DNA from: Ooceraea biroi
Taxonomy: Eukaryota; Arthropoda; Insecta; Hymenoptera; Formicidae
Length of the DNA: 64,000 nt
Assembly: GCF_003672135.1 (NCBI RefSeq)
Contig: NC_039515.1
Location: 12,524,001 to 12,588,000 of the forward strand
Reading direction: 5' to 3'
Below, in pieces: positions 50,086 through 62,763 of the stretch. Under the pieces are notes generated by a model. It did no database searches, was not told the origin of the DNA, and saw only the letters and a list, made by a program, of their open reading frames with translations. Numbering within the stretch: position 1 is the stretch's first letter; every line of letters starts with the position of its first letter. The position numbers and the translations under genes were made by a program.

Positions 50086-50157
50086 AGGTCCCACCGAGAT
50101 TTGAACTCGGATCGCTGGATTCAGAGTCCAGAGTGCTAACCATTACACCATGGGACC
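50086..50157 (-). tRNA. tRNA-Gln (anticodon CTG)
   Basis: A 72-nt cloverleaf read on the minus strand. The acceptor stem GGTCCCA pairs with TGGGACC, with discriminator T. The D arm lies in ATGGTGTAATGGTTAGC. The anticodon stem CTGGA/TCCAG encloses the loop CTCTGAA with anticodon CTG, decoding CAG. The T arm contains GTTCAAAT. Internal A and B boxes are intact and there is no intron. The sequence is close to other insect tRNA-Gln genes. It lies between two minus-strand protein genes. Confidence 0.97.
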
Positions 50158-50462
50158 TCTACTATCTAACGGTGTTTTTGTGTATCATATTAAGGTAAAG
50201 ATAATTTTTAAATATATAATACATATTTACTAGTGTCCTATGATCTAAATGTAATAATTTTATTGTTAAGTGAGGGCTGTTGCTAATGAGTTTTATACAA
50301 TATTAATATTTATAAATTATTAATAAAATTATATATAAATCATTAATAATTCTCGAAAAGAAATGTTTATTTTACACGTGTTTCATAAATAATCATCTAT
50401 CTCCTTAAAAGATATGAAATACAATAACTATAAGTACTTTTTATAGTTATGTTAAATCATAT

Positions 50463-51837
50463 CTAGTTTTCTTCTTTCTTTTCCTCAATTTCGGCATTTA
50501 AACTTGTATCTGTGTCAGTCAATTTTTCTAGCTCTTGCGTACTTGATACAGTATCTACACCTTCTTCTTTAATTTCTTTATTTTCTGATTTCTGCTCCTG
50601 CTTTAATAAGAATTATGTAAACATTTTTCATTTCCTTAATTATTCCTACATATCTACTTGGGAATATTTTGTCATCGGTAGTTAAATATGAAATAGTTAA
50701 ATGTCGAACTATTTCGAACTAACTCGAGGAACTATTATAAGACTATTCTCACCTTAGGTTTTGCACTATTGCATATTTCAATGAGATTATATTTCTTGAA
50801 CTTGTAATAATTAGGAGCGATGGAGAGCAAACAAATGCCACGTATCACTTCGACCACCACAGCGATCTCTGGATTCTTCAAGTCCGCCTTGTTACCTGGA
50901 TTTTTCCTCGCAATTATCTCTGCCAAATCCTCGATAATCTCATTGCGCTTAATGCTGTTATTGCTGCGACGGCTGGAACATTATTAAATGAGACACACGT
51001 TCGACTTATCAATCTGTATAAAAAATCAATTCAAATATTAACTCACTTGAACACAATGCTGAACGTTTTGGGTTCCTGCGCAAAGTACTTCTCAAATAAC
51101 GCGCTTGCTTTCGTTCTTATGTCGTTCATGTAAGCTTTGCATATAACTTGAATCGGTAGCAGCCTTAGTAAGTACCTGGTGCACTGCTTCTTAGTAACGT
51201 CCAGCTGCGTAACAATCTTGGTGACCAGCTCCAGTGGATTTGGCAAGGTACTTGCTACAAAGATCATATTTTTCACTCCAGTGTCTACCACCTGTAAGGA
51301 AAGCGATGTTAGATGTTCCGTGTTACGTCTCTCAGAATTTCATCAACGTTAACGAGCGTACTTGAAACCTGCGTGAGGACAGCGGCAACTCATGTTCCGT
51401 TCTCAGTTCAGTGATTTCCTTCTTCAGGGCGGTTGATATATCATCATCCTCCGAGGACTTGTCAGCGTCTTCCGAAGACTTATCTAACGTATTTGCTACA
51501 TTTAATCCTTCCGGTTCCTAGAAGTAACAAAATATGCACCAACACTGTAGCGAGCCTTGCCGACTCTTGCTTATGCTTCTTCATTACGAGTATTCATATA
51601 TTTATACTTTGTACTAAATACCTTTTTTACTTCTGGCGCAGATTCCTCGTCCGCGAACAGATTCAGCAGCTTGTAGGCATCGGTGACACAACCTCTCTCG
51701 TGAAAGTTGCACGTGCACAGGAATCCCGTCATGCCCGGCTCCAACGTAAGTTGTCTACGTTTCTTATGACCATCACGGTGATTCGCGAAGTGCCTGTTGT
51801 TTCTTTTACGAGTATTCATCGTGCCGTTCGCCTGCAT
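50463..51837 (-). CDS. THUMPD1: THUMP domain protein 1 (Tan1-type tRNA acetylation cofactor)
   Basis: The adaptor that lets the NAT10/Kre33 acetyltransferase make N4-acetylcytidine in tRNA-Ser and tRNA-Leu. Five exons in reading order: 51837-51622, 51517-51362, 51291-51047, 50972-50753 and 50597-50463, giving 323 residues; phases agree. An in-frame TGA just upstream fixes the start. A basic N-terminus precedes the conserved block LEPGMTGFLCTCNFHERGC. An acidic spacer follows, then the THUMP region with RYLLRLLPIQVICKAYMNDI and KNPEIAVVVEVIRGICLLSI. The tail is Glu/Lys-rich and of low complexity. A tRNA gene lies 300 bp downstream, probably by coincidence. Confidence 0.93.
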
Positions 51838-53180
51838 CGCTCGGCATCACTTGCGTATCTGTTTGTTTACCTTTTGCGTTTTAGGCCGTTTTTATCTCGA
51901 GATAGTCTAAAGTATAGTATGTTCAGATAGTAATACAGCTGTCTGATTGGCTAGCAGGTACACCCTGAGCGCGACAAAAATAAGAAATGTGATAGGAATC
52001 AAAAGATTTTTTCTATTCGAGACGTGCTGCTACCAAACAATCGCTGTAGAAACTGTATTCAAAAATACGCGCGCGCGTAACATCAAATTGAAGCTGTACG
52101 AGTATATGGATATTGATGGACATGCGAGCCAAGATTCTTTATTTCAGTTCGATCCAGAATTCTAGAAAATAGATAAAACGTTTCTAAAGAGAGAAAGAGG
52201 GGGGGAGGGAATTATAGAAAATTCTACCAATAAAAAATTTTACTAATAATACATTTAAGATAAATATGGCCTATAACTTTCACTAGTAACAATGGGAAAG
52301 GATTTAAACATATTTTTAATGCGGTGTTATATGTCTCTTAAGAGAAAATTCTTATCTTTATGTATGTACCATGTATAGTAAGTTCTAACTTTTAAATTAC
52401 AACACATGAGAAAACAATTGTTCACGATGTTGGTGTCGGAGAATGCTTTAGAGGAACACGAAGATTAAAAAATGATTCTCATATGATAAAACGCTGTACC
52501 CTTATAATTAGATCGTATATATCTATATCTATATATATATAATGTAAATCTAGATACTTATCACTTAATCCGTATAAAAACCGATTTTTACATAAAAATA
52601 TTAGAGCACAAAATAAGGACTATATCCAAATTCTGAACAAAATATTTTCATAATATACATATACATATATATATATATATGCATATCATGAATGCATGAA
52701 TTTATTATACATGTACATATGTATATTTATATGATGTATATACGTACATATATGTATACACATACATGATATTCATATTGAAGAATTTGTAGAATATACA
52801 CATTTATGCCTCCGTTAAATGACGTGTAACATTTATTAAACCATATTCAGTTTAAGCACATAATCTCTCTTAGATAGATACGATAGATAGTAATAATTAC
52901 CAAATTATAGTTGCCTCCTTACCTCTTTTAAACTTCTTACAATGAAGTATCATTTTACACCTTTAATATACAATGTACTAAAATATTACTTATCGTATTA
53001 CGCTGCTTCCGTCTCTCTTTCTATCCAACTAGTTATATTAATGCAGAATTTTTTCAGCAGAGCAGCAGCATTACCAAAACTCGCATGTTTAGCAGCGTAG
53101 ACTAAAACCACGAAGAGGGCATAAAGAATAATCTAAAAATTAGAAGGTGTTCGATAGTATAAATAAAATTAATAATGCGA
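51838..53180. other. THUMPD1 upstream region and NCOA5 3' flank
   Basis: AT-rich spacer between two minus-strand genes. TA/CATA simple repeats occupy about 52500-52780. On the minus strand AATAAA (plus-strand 52832-52837) lies about 345 bases past the NCOA5-like stop and is a candidate poly(A) signal. No gene is supported. Confidence 0.5.
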
Positions 53181-55565
53181 TTAAAATCTGTTGACGTTGG
53201 AAAAAGCGGCGAACAGTGGCGCTCCAGTTGCTGTCGCGGGTGGTGGTTGCTGGTCGCCGATATTTTTCAATATGTTCCCTTGCAGAAGGTTGTCGAGAGC
53301 CTTCTGTACCGTCGGGTCTTTCAAAAGAGGCGACGGTGAAACTCCCGTGGACGTCGTCGTCGCGGACGACGTTGTGGCAGTATTCGAGGCTGATATTTTT
53401 AAATTGGCGTTATAATTTAAGATCGGTTATAAAGCTCGTGAATGTAATTCTATTATTGTTTTTTTACCTGTTCCCCAAGTAGCTGGAGGGACGGGAGTCG
53501 GTGCCGAGCTCGGTGGTGGCACTGGGCTGGGCTCCACCGTCGTGGGCGCGCTCGTTTTGCTGCTGTTTAAGATGTTCAGTATTCTCGTCTGCAGCTCCGC
53601 CTGTTTCGGATCGTTGACGGACGCGAGGGACGCCGGCACCGGTAGATCCTTCACGTCGCCCAACTCGACCTGCACTTGCTCCTCGCGCTTCATCCCGAGG
53701 TACTTTATCACGCGGTCGTACTGCAGAACCGTCAGCTGACGATTGTCGGCCAACATGTTCAGGAGGACCTGTATGGCGTCCGGATGGCGCTCGTTCGCCA
53801 GCGGCGTGTTCAGCGGGACCGAACGGCCGCCGGCCTTGTAATTCGCGAAGTCCCGCGAGATCAGATTTATAGCGTCTTCGAAAGGCATGTTTCTGTGCTC
53901 TGTAAACAGAAATTGGTGCAACGACAAATTAGTGGGACGTTATACCGCAGCGTCTATCGGAGACTTAATTTTGTTACTGCAGACTTTTACCTTGTGGCAC
54001 ACCGTGCAGGATGTTCAGCGTTAACGAGTGGTGTTCCTGGTTAGTTGGTTTCACGACTACGGCGTACAGGCAGCCACGACTCGCGATGTTCCCTAAAACG
54101 CGACCCAGGGGAACATCCTCGTTCGGGAACAGCAGGTCTACCATTAAGCCCACTTGCTTCAAGCGTAGCTCAATGTCCTCCGCATATTTCCTGTTTTAAG
54201 GCAAATACAACGAGCACGTGTAGGGTAACGCACAAATATTCCGCGTTATCATAATTTTTGGAAGAATCGATAGCTCACGTTAGCACTTTATTAACGACGA
54301 TAATCTCGCAGTCGTTCTTCTCAGCCGAGACGCCAGAGAAATCGGACGATCCGCTCGAGTTTCTGTAAAAGGTGGAACCATTGAAGCAACGCTCCTCAAT
54401 TATCACGAAAACGAGACTATACTTTTTTTTTACCCAAAACTGTTATTCGCCTCCCTCGGTCCGGAAGTCTTGAAGTCGTCGTAACGGTTTGCGCCGTCGG
54501 TGAAGGAATCTCGGGAGAAATTGTTACCACGTAGCCTGTCCCCCTGCTTGTGATCCCACTCCCTGTTCGTTTTATCCTCTATTCGATTACCCCTGTTAAT
54601 CGGACTCCGATCTCTGAAATTGTTCACGTTTGGATTATTGTTCTGATTATTTTTATTCCTGTTTTTCCCGCCCCTCGTCCCGCGCGGTCTGTGAATCCCT
54701 CCTCCGGAATTTTGGTTTTGATTGTTGCCCGGATTAGTTTGATTCCGATTTTGGTTGCCCCCAGGCCCAGGCCTGTTCTGATTGCCCATCTGCGGATTAT
54801 TATTCCCAAACTGACTGTTGTTGCCCCTCTGATTGTGACCACCGGCGAATTGATCGTTTCCGCGATTCGGAGGATTGAACTGATTGTTCCCGCGATTCTG
54901 AGGATTGTTGAAGTGATCGTTCCCAGCGTTGTTCTGCTTCCCGTTGAACAGGTCGTTGTCACCACTTCCTGCGTTCCCGTCGTCAAAGAGGCTGTTCCCG
55001 CTATTTCTGATCGCTTGAGTATTCAATTCTTTTTGGTTGTTACCGAAGCCGCTGTCGTTCCCGAAGTTCGGATTTATATTAAAACTCGTATTTGCAGCTG
55101 TGTAGGTCGGCTTATTCGCAAATGCGTCACTTGTGTTGTTGAACTGATTATTCATGGGATTCATGGGATTAAATTGGTTGTTGGGTCCACCCATCTGTTT
55201 TGCGTTTCCACTGTTAGACTGATTATCCTTCTTTGCTGGTCTAACGTCTGTAAATGACAATTTAGGAACATGATGTACAATTATTATGTAAAAGAATAAA
55301 TATAAAAAAATGTTATATTTAAATGTGTACCTATACGTCTGCCTTTAAACATAGCACCGTCTTCGTTCTGAATAGCTTTCTGAGCGGACTGCTCGTCTTC
55401 AAACTGCACAAATCCGAACCCTCTGTTTATTATTGACGCTATGACAGTGCCGTACTTGGCAAAGTGCTCCTCCAGCTCGAGCTTGTTAACATCGTCGGTC
55501 TGTAAATGCCCCACAAATATACGGCTGGATGCAGTGGCAGGATCCTTTAGAAGCCGAGCACTCAT
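53181..55565 (-). CDS. NCOA5: Nuclear receptor coactivator 5-like RNA-binding protein
   Basis: Six exons in reading order: 55565-55331, 55247-54434, 54362-54279, 54190-53991, 53899-53468 and 53389-53181, giving 657 residues with matching phases. Residues about 13-80 form an RRM with RIFVGHL and the RNP1-like RGFGFVQF. A very long Asn/Gly/Gln-rich, RG-containing low-complexity region follows to about residue 345, a composition typical of RNA-granule proteins. Next come DCEIIVVNK, KQVGLMVDLLFPNEDVPL and the block PQEHRNMPFEDAINLISRDF, which match the anticodon-binding-like domain of NCOA5. The tail is Pro/Thr/Ser-rich. In vertebrates the protein modulates estrogen-receptor transcription; the insect role is not established. 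It shares a divergent upstream region with CHP1. Confidence 0.87.
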
Positions 55566-56574
55566 CTTGCTTCCCGTGAGGCAATCCTGGGAAAACCAGA
55601 AATATCTAGAACAAAATTATACTATTATTACAATTGCAAACATACATAAGAGCAAAACAACATTTATTGGTCTAAATTGTTGCGCTGGAGATTCTAACCT
55701 CGTAGCGACATCCAAGCGATCTTCACAGCAGAAAATTCAATAAATTTAAAGGATTTTAAAGAGACTAGAAAAGAACTGTTTTGTCAAAGAAGTTACAGCC
55801 ACAATCGCATTCAAAGGAGCTACGAAAACTTGAATTCTTTGAGATCGTATCAAAACATCAGGTTTTCAGCGTTCGCTTTGCACTATTGCCCGAGTTCGTT
55901 GCCAGCGTTCGTCGCATTGACAAAGATAACGTGAAGAAATATCATGCACCACTGTCAGACTTACCCCAATGTCTTCTTTAGCCAAATCTAATCACAAGAA
56001 TCCTAATCAAATATTTTTGTATATTTTGCAGAATCGCTTGTCGATTTACAACAGAGACATCTTGCCGAAGCGTACCCAGTGGTACCAGCTAGTTCTAGTT
56101 CTAGTTAGGAAGGCCAAAAGAAGTTCTGAACCGTCAACAAATGTTGAGAACTCGCGTAAGAATCTCGAAACGAAGAATACCGAATGAAATGAAGAATAAT
56201 GTATCGATTGCCACTCCGCAATTATATTCATATAATCGATTGATTTCTAAATAACCCCAAAAATATGGAGTTTTCGATCGAATATTGGCTGCGTTCCAAA
56301 AGTGATTAAAGAAAGTATCTCAATTATCAAGTTCGTGAAGCTTTTTCGCTTTTCCGAACGCACTTGCGATAAGTGACGATTGCGACGAACATCTGATCGT
56401 TCTGACCCAGTCCGATCGTTCCACTGTCCAAAGTTTTGTCGTCGACGGTCATATGATTTAGCGATTGTCGTGCGCCACACCTGCCCTTTCGCGTGTGTCT
56501 CAGGCTCGAGCCGAGCTACTATGTGAATACTTGTCCCGCAATAAGTCCGTATTTGAACGTCAATTATCGCCAAG
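55566..56574. promoter_or_regulatory. Divergent upstream region of NCOA5-like gene and CHP1
   Basis: One kilobase lies between the two start codons. It must hold the leaders and promoters of both genes unless upstream non-coding exons exist. No TATA box or shared regulatory motif was recognised. Open frames of 66-108 codons here show no domain. Confidence 0.45.
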
Positions 56575-57708
56575 ATGGGTAACAGATCGAGTCTTCTGCT
56601 GCGCGAGGACGAGATAGCGCAGATTCAGAATGCTACTGGCTGTAAGTATCCATATTACTCTGTACATCCAGAATGATTGAGTGACTCTTGTACTCGCAAC
56701 GTCTCGATGATCTGCGAAAATTAACAAGTTCAATGTATAGAATATAAAAATATAATATTTTATTCATTCATATATATATTTATATGTATTATATATTCAT
56801 AAATTATGAAATTTATTACCAAATTAATAAATAATTATGAATACAATGAATTTATTTATGTTCATAAATTATGAAATTTATTACTAAACTAAAATTATAA
56901 GTGTATATAATCATACTGTTCACACGCAATCTCTCTCTCTCTCTTACAGTCATGCCGAATCAAATCGAACGGTTGTACAGCCGTTTCACGAGTCTGGATC
57001 GTGGGGATTGCGGAACGCTCAGTCGAGAGGACTTTCTCAGGATCCCGGAATTGGCAATAAATCCGCTTGGCGAGAGGATAGTGAACTCTTTCTTCGAGGA
57101 GAGTGGCAACGATAGGGTGAATTTCTTGCAATTCATGCAGGTGCTCGCCCACTTCAGGCCCATCAAGAAGAACAGCCCGAATCGATTAAACTCCAGACAG
57201 CAAAAGTTGAAATGTAAGTATCGCATCGTGTATAGAAAAATATTGCAACAATATTTCATAATTGACATAGAAAATTAATTTAATACTCTCCTCATTTATG
57301 TTACTCTCAAGTATCTGATTCCTAAATATTTTTAATATATTTTTCAGTCGCATTTAAGATGTACGACTTGGATAACGATGACCTGATATCGAAGGAAGAA
57401 TTGCTCGCTATCTTACACATGATGGTCGGGACTAACATCAGGTATAATTAATATTACAATTTCCTTTCAAATAGAGATTGCAAATGGAGAGATCATCCCG
57501 GCATACTCTAGACCTATTTCAAAAAAAGTTAGCAGTTTAACGATAAGCCTGAATTTATTACAGCGAGGAACAGTTAACCAACATTGCGGAGCGGACGATA
57601 GTCGAGGCCGACGAGAATGGCGATGGCATGATATCGTTTGAGGAATTCTGCAAGGCACTAGAACGCACGGACATTGAGCAAAAGATGTCCATACGATTTC
57701 TCAGTTGA
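56575..57708 (+). CDS. CHP1: Calcineurin B homologous protein 1 (CHP1)
   Basis: A myristoylated EF-hand protein that binds and stabilises Na+/H+ exchangers and acts in membrane traffic. Four exons: 56575-56641, 56950-57213, 57348-57441 and 57564-57708, giving 189 residues (human 195). MGNRSS at the start is an N-myristoylation signal. RLYSRFTSLDRGDCGTLSRE and RIPELAINPLGERI are CHP1 hallmarks and separate it from calcineurin B itself. The N-terminal EF-hands are degenerate, as is usual; EF3 (D117-E128, DLDNDDLISKEE) and EF4 (D158-E169, DENGDGMISFEE) have complete calcium-binding loops. The end EQKMSIRFLS matches the family. AATAAA signals lie at 57948 and 58000. Confidence 0.95.
56796..56884. 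repeat. 24-bp direct repeat in CHP1 intron 1
   Basis: The same 24 bases, starting TTCATAAATTATGAA, occur at 56796-56819 and 56861-56884. Each unit is itself almost palindromic. This is a local duplication in AT-rich intron sequence. Confidence 0.6.
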
Positions 57709-58845
57709 GCCGATAGCTGCTGTTTGTATAAAGTATTATATAGAATTTTTCGGCGCTGAAGAGAATTATATTGTACAATTCCGTCATGCGCTCGTGCAAT
57801 ATATATATTCAGTCTATGTAAATAATTACAACAGGGGAAGGTATGTACTTGCTATCCGGATTGCGCATGATAGAGAATTAGTAGAGTGACTACGAGATTA
57901 TGTATAATATATAATAATGCTTCTACATTCTGCATTCAAGACTGTGGAATAAATTCAACCGAATGCTGGACAAGCACACATTGAATGTACACGATAATTA
58001 ATAAATTAAGGGGATCCTGGTCGTCTGTTTTACCCATGATTTAATTTCATTGCCACTGTTCTTTGGCTGCGTAGAACACAAATTCTTTCCCACAATTTAA
58101 AAAACATTTCTAAACTTACAGTCTTATTACCGACTTTCTGGCCTGCCTCGTATAATAAATATGCTTGTAATATATAAGTTGTGCAGTTTGTACGCACAAA
58201 ATGAGCAGCTATTGATAAAGAGATATAAGGAAGCTTTTAACCCTTAGAGGGCCGGGGTGGCTCATATAGGAGCCAGGTACGAACTTGGGAACTTTACGGA
58301 ACCTATAGGTTGCATATATGCATAAATTTTACGTTAAAAAATTTCAATGGAAAAATCCCGGCCCTTTAAGGGTTAAGAGACTCTAGAAGTGTAATAAAAA
58401 AGTTAGAATGGAAAATAAAAATTGCGAGATGATCGAGCGAGGATCGAGGATTAAGAATCAACGCTGTCTTGAAAAAATTTCTATATTATCAATTTCCTCG
58501 TTACTATCATTGAAATCAACGTCGGAACGGGGAAAGAGTGTACGTTTCTCCGAAACATTAGCAGTTTTTTGCTTTTATTAAAGACTGATCTTTTTCGTAT
58601 CAACATATATGGCTATCGAGTAAAGTCATACGTGGAATCGCTGCGGCAACACCTCTATAATGTACGGATATTATACATAATTTTACATCTGTAAACATGT
58701 AACGCTATATACATGACAATGCGTAATACCGGTACATTAACGCGCTCGTCGGCAGCGGAAATAATTTTTTTCGGAGAACACCTCGTGAATTCTTCCTTCG
58801 TTAGCTATGTTGACTCACGTTAGAATGACTTTCGATGATTACGCT
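57709..58845. other. Convergent 3' region of CHP1 and ATP synthase alpha
   Basis: The 3' UTRs of the two genes face each other. CHP1 has AATAAA at 57948 and 58000. On the minus strand AATAAA (plus-strand 58574-58579) lies about 270 bases past the ATP synthase stop. A TTAA-flanked MITE (58241-58372) lies between these signals, so it probably does not interrupt either transcript. Confidence 0.6.
58241..58372. mobile_element. piggyBac-type MITE, 132 bp, TTAA-flanked
   Basis: TTAA at 58237-58240 and 58373-58376 brackets termini CCCTTAGAGGGCCGGG (left) and CCCTTAAAGGGCCGGG (right, reverse complement), a 16-bp inverted repeat with one mismatch. TTAA duplication and CCCTT ends are typical of piggyBac-related elements. 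There is no coding content, so it would have depended on a transposase from elsewhere. Confidence 0.8.
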
Positions 58846-61504
58846 CTACGTCGAGTAAGATGAGAGGAAATCGATAACTACTTTCTTCAGCTTCGCGTCC
58901 GACGCTTCACTGATTACGTTTTCTTTCGCGATAGTAGCAAGAAGATCTTGCTGAGTAGACCTGCAAGAGAATGGTCGCGTATTAAAATAATTACGTTTCA
59001 TTGATCAACTGCACGTTAAAAACTATATTTGGGTACCTAATGTGTGCAAGGAATTCTTTTTCAAAACCGGTGATCTTCGTGGGGTCCATCTTGTCGAGGT
59101 AGCCCCGCACGCCGCAGTAGATGACGGCTACCTGCTCCTCAATAGCCATGGGCACTGCAAGCGGAAGTATGATTGATATAAAAATTCTATCACAGAAGGA
59201 AGTTGCGAACGTTGATTGACTTTACCATATTGTCCCTGCTTGAGGAGCTCCGTTAGCCTCACACCACGATTCAGCAGCTGTTGGGTCGCGGCGTCCAAGT
59301 CGGAACCGAACTGGGCGAAAGCGGCCACCTCGCGGTACTGAGCCAGTTCCAATTTCATTGAGCCGGCAACCTGTAAAGAATATTATTATAATTATTTATA
59401 TTTTATAATTAATTTATATTTTAAATTTATATTTTATAATTATTATAATTTTGCATTAGATCGAGATGCAAAAAATTCTGATACGACACCTGCTTCATGG
59501 CCTTGGTTTGAGCAGCGGACCCGACACGGGACACGGACAAACCTACGTTGATGGCAGGTCGGATACCCTTGTAGAACAACTCGGTTTCCAAGAAGATCTG
59601 ACCGTCGGTGATGGAAATGACGTTCGTAGGAATATAAGCAGACACGTCACCGGCCTGCGTCTCGATGACGGGCAGAGCGGTCAGCGATCCACCGCCGAGG
59701 TTTTCGTTCATTTTGGCCGCTCTCTCGAGCAGACGAGAATGGAGGTAGAACACGTCGCCAGGGTAGGCCTCACGACCCGGTGGTCTTCTAAGCAGCAGAG
59801 ACATTTGCCGATAGGCGACAGCTTGCTTCGACAAGTCGTCGTAGATGATTAACGCGTGCTTTCCGTTGTCTCTGCAAAGTGACATTTTCTATGTGAGTTG
59901 TTGTAACAAAGTTAATTATTATTTCATTATTAATTAATATATAATTAATAAATAAAAATAATTAATAATACATTAGACTCTAAAAATAGAGCTAGGATGC
60001 CACGAATATCTACATATTCACCTGAAGAACTCTCCCATGGCACATCCAGAGTACGGGGCCAGGTACTGCAGCGGAGCCGCGTCGGAGGCAGTGGCGGATA
60101 CGATAATGGTGTAGTTGATAGCACCGCTGTCCGTCAAACGCTTCACGATCTGCGCGACGGTCGATCTCTTCTGACCGATAGCGACGTAAATGCAGTATAG
60201 CTTCTTCTTCTCTTCTCCGGCCTCGTTGAAACGTTTCTGGTTGATGATGGTGTCGATGGCCAGGGCGGTTTTTCCGGTCTGTCTGTCTCCAATGATCAGC
60301 TCACGTTGACCACGACCGATGGGCACCAGGGAGTCCACGGCTTTGATTCCAGTCTGCATGGGTTCTCTGACTGATACTCTGTTAGGGAAGAGGATTTTAA
60401 ATTTTCTCAAGAGAAATCATAGTAGCATAATAATTATTGCTATAAATTACCTAGGGATAATGCCCGGAGCTTTGGTTCCAATACGGAACCTCAGTTTGTT
60501 GTTCAGCGGTCCTTTGCCGTCGATAGGATTACCCAGGGCATCGACAACACGACCCAACAGTTGCTCGCCAACGGGCACGTCGACGATGGCACCGGTACGT
60601 TTGACAACGTCGCCCTCCTTGATGTGTCTGTCATTACCGAACACGACGACGCCCACGTTGTCAGGCTCCAAGTTCAGCGCCATACCCTTCAATCCCGAGC
60701 TGAATTCCACCATCTCATCGGCCTGGATGTTTTTTAGCCCGTACACACGCGCGATACCATCTCCAATGCTGAGCACCCTGCCAGTCTCCTCGAGATTGGA
60801 CTGCGTAATATAGAAGCGTCTTCATTAAGCAACAATACTCCACAAGTACGCCCAAATACATATATAAATAATCATATACACATAATACATACATAAATAA
60901 ATTAAAATATACAAAAAGAGATAAAATTCACAAAATTGTGGATCTCATGTGACACCCAGCAGCTAATCAAAGTCTCCACTCGCAGGTGGATTTTACCTTC
61001 GGTGCCGATCCAAGAATGCGCTCCTCCAGGATAGCAGAAATTTCTGCGGAGCGACGGCTGCAGGAGACATGGTACTTGCGGCAGGCGATGGCAGTAACGG
61101 GCCAGCTAACCTACGGCACGGGAATCAAACGTTGGTCAAACGCTCCGCCGAAACTCTTATTACATAACTGGCTCTCCATCGCACTTTATGTAATGATACA
61201 TTATATATCGCCGACGTCCGCAACGTCGCTCGCGGGCTCGTGCCCGCGTCGATCCGCGAGCGATTCGTGAATCGGAATATCCGTTCTGCTCGTCGTTCGC
61301 GACGGAGAGCGACAAGTAGATAAAAACGCAAGACGCAAGGTGGAAAATGTCGGCACGTTCCGCCGTCGGCGCGTAACATCCCGCGGGCACTCTTCCGCTG
61401 AAACGAGGGAGAGGCGCAGCCCTCTCCCTTCGATTTACCTGGGCCGTGGTGTTCGGCAGGTGCCTGGCCAGGGACGAGGCCCAACGCAGCTTGAAAAGCG
61501 CCAT
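58846..61504 (-). CDS. ATP5A: Mitochondrial ATP synthase subunit alpha
   Basis: The non-catalytic nucleotide-binding subunit of the F1 head, in the mitochondrial matrix (bellwether in Drosophila). Eight exons in reading order: 61504-61439, 61110-60997, 60800-60451, 60378-60022, 59871-59490, 59370-59226, 59154-59037 and 58960-58846, giving 548 residues with all phases matching. The N-terminus MALFKLRWASSLARHLPN is a basic amphipathic mitochondrial presequence. The conserved part includes LEETGRVLSIGDGIARVYG, the Walker A motif GDRQTGKT (residues 207-214), SATASDAAPLQYLAPYSGC and LLRRPPGREAYPGDVFYLHS. The C-terminal helices end VVIDFLSSYST. The gene diverges from Gbeta5 across a GC-rich spacer. 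Confidence 0.97.
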
Positions 61505-62763
61505 TTTTCGGTACGTGGAAAGTCCGCGATCGGACTACTGACTCACGACGACGGGAGAAGATCGGTTAGAACTCGAGGCAGGGACCAGCGCGGAGCAGAA
61601 GAACGTCCGTGGCACTCGTTGCTTCCCGTCCACCCCCACCACATCCTCCTCGGTCACTCGGTATCATGCGCAGGAAGTCGACCACCATTGATCCGGCCTC
61701 GCGGATTCGCGCTCCCACGTCTCGATCGCGGATCGCACGGGATTGTAGAATAAAAATTTAATCGTTTATCATATTGCGTGGCGGAAATATAAAGACTTGC
61801 GCGCCCCTCGTTCTTTAGATATAATAATCGATACACGATCGATGAGTTTTCATTCAAATGTCGAACAACAAGTAGATTGCCTGCGCAAGGCGGGAAATTC
61901 GAATGTGCGAACGTGCAAAAAAAATTGTGTATTGAATTAAAAGCCTCGCGCGCCCTGCGATACATATCGAATCTGATTGACTCTGGCATTTCTTGAGAAC
62001 TCTGAAAAGACTACCAGGAGAACCGCGCGTACGCGATCGCGGTCGTGCCGCGAAAACGTTTTCTCACTTCAGTTTTCGCTCACGGAGCACACGCATACTG
62101 GCGTACACCTTCGATTGATCGCGTGAGCGAGAGCGTTTATCTCGGCTCTGGTAAAGTAACGTGCACGTGCGATATAGCGCTTAATGTTTTCGACCTTTGC
62201 GCTGCATCGCGTGCGGCGAGCCGTCACTACGGTCGCAGTTGGGCGTACTGCAGGATGCAGAAGCGTCATTGCACCGGCGCCAAGCGCTCGGTTGTTTCGT
62301 CTCGCGTCAATCGCCGTCTATCGATTACCTTCACCGTTCACCGCGTGCGACAGGCTGCTCTCGCTGGAAAACAAATGCACGACAGGAGAGTGCGGGCGTA
62401 GATAGATGATTACATGGAGAGGGCCTTGACGCGTGAAACTGTGCCAGCGCCCGCCGCAGTACCATGGTTCGCCGTTCGCGTCCGAATTCTCGCGAGAATA
62501 ATAAAAGTCCGGATTTAGCGGATTGTTTATGATCGAGCAACAATTAACTGCCCTCGGCTGTGACTGACGGATGATTTATTTATAACGTGGGAGTCGCAAT
62601 CGCAAAGATGTATATACACGTCGCAGCAAAGCTGATACGTGCACGTATACAGCATATATCTATGCAGCTTTAACGTATTCCCAGTGTATGGGGGATATCC
62701 GCTTGCAAGCTTTCTCAATAGTGTATTATAAGAATCGTTCAGTGTCGAAGCAAGTGAGACAAC
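61505..62763. promoter_or_regulatory. Divergent GC-rich promoter region of ATP5A and Gbeta5
   Basis: The sequence from about 61500 to 62550 is CpG-rich except for a short AT-richer stretch near 61740-61960. It probably contains both promoters and leaders. Frames of 70-139 codons on either strand show no domain and follow from composition. No TATA box was assigned. Confidence 0.5.

Noticed and set aside
51433..51930. 165-codon plus-strand open frame
   Set aside because: Overlaps THUMPD1 exons 1 and 2 on the opposite strand and crosses their introns; no recognisable domain.
52500..52780. Palindromic TA-rich runs as a hairpin RNA or origin
   Set aside because: They are ordinary TA/CATA simple repeats whose self-complementarity is automatic.
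54550..55257. 235-codon plus-strand open frame
   Set aside because: Antisense shadow of the Asn/Gly-rich exon of the NCOA5-like gene; the peptide is a Val/Ile-rich mirror of that codon usage with no domain.
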